A stretch of DNA of 7,576 bases from Candidatus Eiseniibacteriota bacterium (lineage in GTDB: Bacteria > Joyebacterota > Joyebacteria > Joyebacterales > Joyebacteraceae), in the NCBI GenBank assembly GCA_030610515.1, contig JAUWRQ010000040.1, positions 1 through 7,576 on the forward strand. The letters are read 5' to 3'. The notes under the pieces are model-generated. The model made no database searches, was not told where the DNA came from, and saw only the letters and a program-made list of their open reading frames with translations. This document shows, piece by piece, positions 5,481 through 7,576 of the stretch. Within the stretch, counting starts at the first letter, position 1. Every line of letters begins with the position of its first letter. Position numbers and translations under genes: made by a program.

Positions 5481-5508
5481 GCCCCGGGTCTCGATCAAGA
5501 CCCGGGGC
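5481..5508 (+). terminator. GC-rich stem-loop after dfx (possible terminator or mRNA-processing hairpin)
   Basis: GCCCCGGGTCT (5481-5491) pairs perfectly with AGACCCGGGGC (5498-5508) across a 6-nt loop, giving an 11-bp stem with one more G-U pair at its base. No run of T follows on either strand, so it is not a standard intrinsic terminator. It could partly end transcription of the perR-rbr-tpx-dfx group, or protect the upstream mRNA from 3' decay. The 110-nt gap around it is the longest inside the plus-strand cluster. Confidence 0.55.
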
Positions 5509-5574
5509 TCTCGCCGAATCGGCGCGGTGGAGGCAGGTGCGAAGGCGCGCCGTGACCGCAGAGAGAGGCGAACC

Positions 5575-6081
5575 ATGACCGTGGAAGAGGCGATCAGGAC
5601 TTCCATCGAATACGAGGCGAGCGTTCGGGACGTCTACGGTGATGCCGTGGGGCGCGCCGAGAGCGACGGGGCGCGGCGGTTCTTCCAACTCATGGCCGAC
5701 GAAGAGCAGCACCACCTCGACTACCTCGAGGCCAAGCTCCCGGAGTTATCTGAGACCGGGGCCGTCACGTCAGGTGGTCTCGAGACAGCGATCCCGTCTC
5801 GGGACGTCATCAGGGAGAGCGTGGCAAGCTTGGGTGACAGACTTGGCGACAACGTCGGGCGCGTCGACATCCAGTACCTCGAGAAGGCGCACGCCGTCGA
5901 GCGCGAGACCTGCGAATTCTACCGGCGCATGGTCGGCGAGCTCCCGTCCGAAGCGAAGGCGCTCTTCTCGCGATTCCTGGAGATCGAGGACGGCCATCTG
6001 GACCTCGTACAGGCGCAGCTTGACCTGGCCAACGGAACGGGCTACTGGTTCGATGTGCGCGAATTCAATCTCGAAGGATAG
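5575..6081 (+). CDS. Ferritin-like di-iron protein (erythrin-type rubrerythrin relative)
   Basis: A 168-residue four-helix ferritin-superfamily protein without the rubredoxin domain. Two clear ExxH helices are visible: DEEQHH (about 42-47) and EIEDGH (Glu138, His141). Glu12/Glu14 in the first helix and Glu109/Glu111 in the third (AVERETCEFYRR) complete a plausible di-iron site. The helices are split by a linker at 55-78 (a loop with TGAVTSGG). The tail GYWFDVREFNLEG lies where rubrerythrin would continue into its CxxC domain. By family it may be a peroxidase or an iron-binding protein; activity cannot be told from sequence. The frame is open far upstream through dfx, but ATG 5575 preceded by GAGAGG is the sensible start. 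It is 110 nt after dfx, beyond the stem-loop, and 4 nt before the DUF2400 gene, so those two look co-transcribed. Confidence 0.8.
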   Translation: MTVEEAIRTSIEYEASVRDVYGDAVGRAESDGARRFFQLMADEEQHHLDYLEAKLPELSETGAVTSGGLETAIPSRDVIRESVASLGDRLGDNVGRVDIQYLEKAHAVERETCEFYRRMVGELPSEAKALFSRFLEIEDGHLDLVQAQLDLANGTGYWFDVREFNLEG

Positions 6082-6085
6082 AAGT

Positions 6086-6907
6086 ATGGGACCGGGGACG
6101 AGAGCGGGCCCCGTCGTGGGCGCGGCGGAACTCGAGCGCCTCTACGAGGCACTGAACCACAGGAGCTACGTGCATCCCGACCCGCTTGAGTTCCTGTACA
6201 GGCACGACGACCCCCTCGACCGGGAAGTCGTGGGCATGATCGCGGCCTCGCTCGCGTACGGCCGCGTGAAGCAGATCCTGGCGAGCGTCGAGAAGGTCCT
6301 TGCCGTGCTTGGCCCGTCGCCGGCGGTGTACGTGGCCGGCGTGACGTCCCCGGAGCTCGAGAGAACGCTCTCCGGGTTCAAGCACCGGTTCACAACCGGG
6401 GACGAACTCGCACGACTGCTCGTTGCGGTAGGTGCCATGCAGACGATACACGGCTCGCTGGGGGCGCGCTTTGCCCAGCTGGTCGAGCTCGGCGAGGACA
6501 CGGTCGCGCCCGCGCTCGAGCGCTTCGTGGGTGAGCTCAGGGGCGACGCGTGGCGCGGCAGGTCGAGCGTTCTGCCGTCGCCCGAGAAGGGGAGCGCCTG
6601 CAAGAGACTCCACCTCTTCCTTCGCTGGATGGTTCGCCGGGACGACGTGGACCCGGGAGGATGGGATGGTGTTTCCCCGTCCAAGCTCGTCGTCCCGCTC
6701 GACACGCACATGCACCGCATCTCGAGAGCGTTCGGCCTGACGGAGCGGGCTCAGGCCAATCTCAGGACTGCGCTCGAGATCACTGACGCGTTCAGGAAGT
6801 TCAGTCCGGATGACCCGGTGAAATACGATTTCGCTATCACTCGACTTGGCATAAGGGACGACGTGACGCTGGAGACGGTTCTATCGGGCGAGTTCGCGCG
6901 CGCCTGA
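6086..6907 (+). CDS. TIGR02757/DUF2400 family protein of unknown function
   Basis: A 273-residue protein I recognise as the TIGR02757 (DUF2400) family. Family-type blocks are visible: HPDPLEFLYR and DREVVGMIAASLAYGRV (30-61), ACKRLHLFLRWMVRRDDVD (171-189), LVVPLDTHMHRISRAFGLT (201-219) and DPVKYDFAITRLGI (243-256). The function is not established. The blocks CKRL followed by VPLDTHMHR recall the Lys and Asp region of helix-hairpin-helix DNA glycosylases (VPVDVHMW in OGG1), so a DNA-repair or nucleic-acid role is possible; the Lys-to-Asp distance (33 residues) is longer than in OGG1, so this is only a hint. The start ATG 6086 lies 4 nt after the erythrin stop with AAGGA upstream. A position between two ferritin-fold genes suggests a part in surviving oxidative damage. 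Confidence 0.85.
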   Translation: MGPGTRAGPVVGAAELERLYEALNHRSYVHPDPLEFLYRHDDPLDREVVGMIAASLAYGRVKQILASVEKVLAVLGPSPAVYVAGVTSPELERTLSGFKHRFTTGDELARLLVAVGAMQTIHGSLGARFAQLVELGEDTVAPALERFVGELRGDAWRGRSSVLPSPEKGSACKRLHLFLRWMVRRDDVDPGGWDGVSPSKLVVPLDTHMHRISRAFGLTERAQANLRTALEITDAFRKFSPDDPVKYDFAITRLGIRDDVTLETVLSGEFARA

Positions 6908-6952
6908 GGACGCGTGCCGAGCGTCTCATCGTGCACGGGAAAGGACGTGACG

Positions 6953-7465
6953 ATGCTGGGCAAGAAGATGGAGAAGGCGCTCAACGAACAGATCAACGCC
7001 GAGCTATACTCCTCGTATCTCTACCTTTCGATGGCCTCGTGGAGTGAGAGCGAAGGCCTGGACGGCTTCGCCAACTGGTTCAAGATCCAGGCTCAGGAGG
7101 AGCTGACCCACGCGATGCGCTTCTACGCCTACGTGTACGAGCGCGGCGGGCGCGTGAGGATGGCCGCGATCGAGGCGCCCAAGACCGAGTGGAAGTCGGC
7201 GCTCGCAGCGTTCGAGGACACGCTCGAACACGAGCAGAAGGTGACCGGTCTCATCAACAAGCTTGTCAAGCTGGCCCGTGACGCGTCGGATTACGCGACC
7301 GAGAACGTGTTGCAGTGGTTCGTCGCCGAGCAGGTGGAAGAAGAGGACACGGCGGACAGGCTCAGGCAGAAGGTCGAGCTCGTTGGCGGCAAGGGGCACG
7401 GCCTCTACATGCTCGACAGAGAGCTTGCCGCCAGGGTCTTCACTCCGCCGCCGGCGGAGGAGTAG
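6953..7465 (+). CDS. ftnA: Bacterial ferritin (FtnA-type iron storage protein)
   Basis: A 170-residue non-haem ferritin that oxidises Fe2+ and stores it as ferric mineral in a 24-subunit shell. Ferroxidase residues sit at the same numbers as in E. coli FtnA: Glu17, Tyr24, Glu50, His53, Glu94 and Gln127, with Glu130 for the third iron. The motifs [14 protein letters not shown] and [14 protein letters not shown] are typical of the family. The length is normal. The frame is open to an ATG-like start at 6914, but ATG 6953 with AAAGGA 7 nt upstream gives the standard N-terminus [17 protein letters not shown]. It lies 45 nt after the DUF2400 gene and 4 nt before the flavodiiron gene. Storing Fe2+ here limits Fenton chemistry with the H2O2 handled by the upstream genes. 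Confidence 0.96.
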   Translation: MLGKKMEKALNEQINAELYSSYLYLSMASWSESEGLDGFANWFKIQAQEELTHAMRFYAYVYERGGRVRMAAIEAPKTEWKSALAAFEDTLEHEQKVTGLINKLVKLARDASDYATENVLQWFVAEQVEEEDTADRLRQKVELVGGKGHGLYMLDRELAARVFTPPPAEE

Positions 7466-7469
7466 GCGC

Positions 7470-7576
7470 ATGGCTGAGCCCTTCGAGGCGATTCGCGTCA
7501 CCGATCGTGTTTACTGGGTCGGGGCGATCGACTGGGCGATCCGGGACTTCCACGGATATTCCACGGACCGCGGGAC
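7470..7576 (+). CDS. Flavodiiron protein (A-type flavoprotein, O2 reductase), 5' end only
   Basis: The first 35 codons of a gene running off the right edge. The visible start, [19 protein letters not shown] followed by IDW and RDFHGYST, matches the N-terminus of flavodiiron proteins (FprA, rubredoxin:oxygen oxidoreductase), where this stretch opens the metallo-beta-lactamase-like di-iron domain. The di-iron ligands and flavodoxin domain lie outside the window, so catalytic integrity and any C-terminal rubredoxin or reductase fusion cannot be judged. The family reduces O2, and in some members NO, to harmless products. It starts 4 nt after the ferritin stop with GGAGG at the end of that gene, so it is most likely co-translated with ferritin. 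Confidence 0.85.
   Translation, partial: MAEPFEAIRVTDRVYWVGAIDWAIRDFHGYSTDRG

Noticed and set aside
5167..5574. Upstream extension of the erythrin-like gene through dfx.
   Set aside because: The extension is an out-of-frame reading of the desulfoferrodoxin gene and of the stem-loop; the four-helix domain starts only at 5575.
1..7576. Mobile element or recent horizontal-transfer boundary.
   Set aside because: No transposase, integrase, tRNA or terminal repeats are visible, and base composition and codon use look even across both operons by eye.

Overview
The window is a GC-rich (my estimate is about 60% or a little more), densely packed stretch of bacterial chromosome. Two divergent gene clusters are separated by a control region of about 220 bp. 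The gene content (superoxide reductase, rubrerythrin, flavodiiron protein, PerR-type regulator; no catalase or superoxide dismutase seen) is typical of a strict anaerobe or microaerophile. The phylum cannot be fixed from this sequence. GC-rich anaerobes of the old Deltaproteobacteria or of the FCB-type candidate phyla would fit, but that is a guess.

Left half, minus strand, read right to left from about 3300 to 1: a small ribbon-helix-helix regulator with a Cys/His-rich tail, then a zinc-type ABC importer made of a binding protein (ZnuA-like), an ATPase (ZnuC-like) and a permease (ZnuB-like), then a YigZ/IMPACT-family protein cut by the window edge. Spacing is tight. The ATPase/permease and permease/YigZ junctions both use a TTG start overlapping the upstream TGA stop (TTGA), which points to one translationally coupled operon.

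Centre (about 3300-3518): a divergent control region. It holds a near-perfect 15-bp palindrome next to a possible minus-strand promoter, a 19-bp Fur-box-like site 15/19 identical to the classical consensus, and two perfect tandem 26-bp repeats. Each repeat carries a Shine-Dalgarno and an ATG, so a 9-codon leader ORF now ends in an ATGA overlap with the PerR start.

Right half, plus strand: PerR-like Fur-family regulator, rubrerythrin, thiol peroxidase (Tpx), two-iron desulfoferrodoxin (superoxide reductase), a ferritin-fold erythrin-like protein, a TIGR02757/DUF2400 protein, ferritin, and the first 35 codons of a flavodiiron protein. Together these form an almost complete oxygen-defence pathway. 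Flavodiiron protein reduces O2 to water, superoxide reductase turns superoxide into H2O2, rubrerythrin and Tpx (perhaps also the erythrin) remove peroxide, ferritin stores Fe2+ away from Fenton chemistry, and PerR senses peroxide. The electron donor rubredoxin is not in the window.

The least understood members are the Cys-rich ribbon-helix-helix protein beside the zinc importer and the DUF2400 protein inside the oxidative-stress cluster. I see no RNA genes, mobile elements or CRISPR arrays, and no gene-free stretch longer than about 220 bp.
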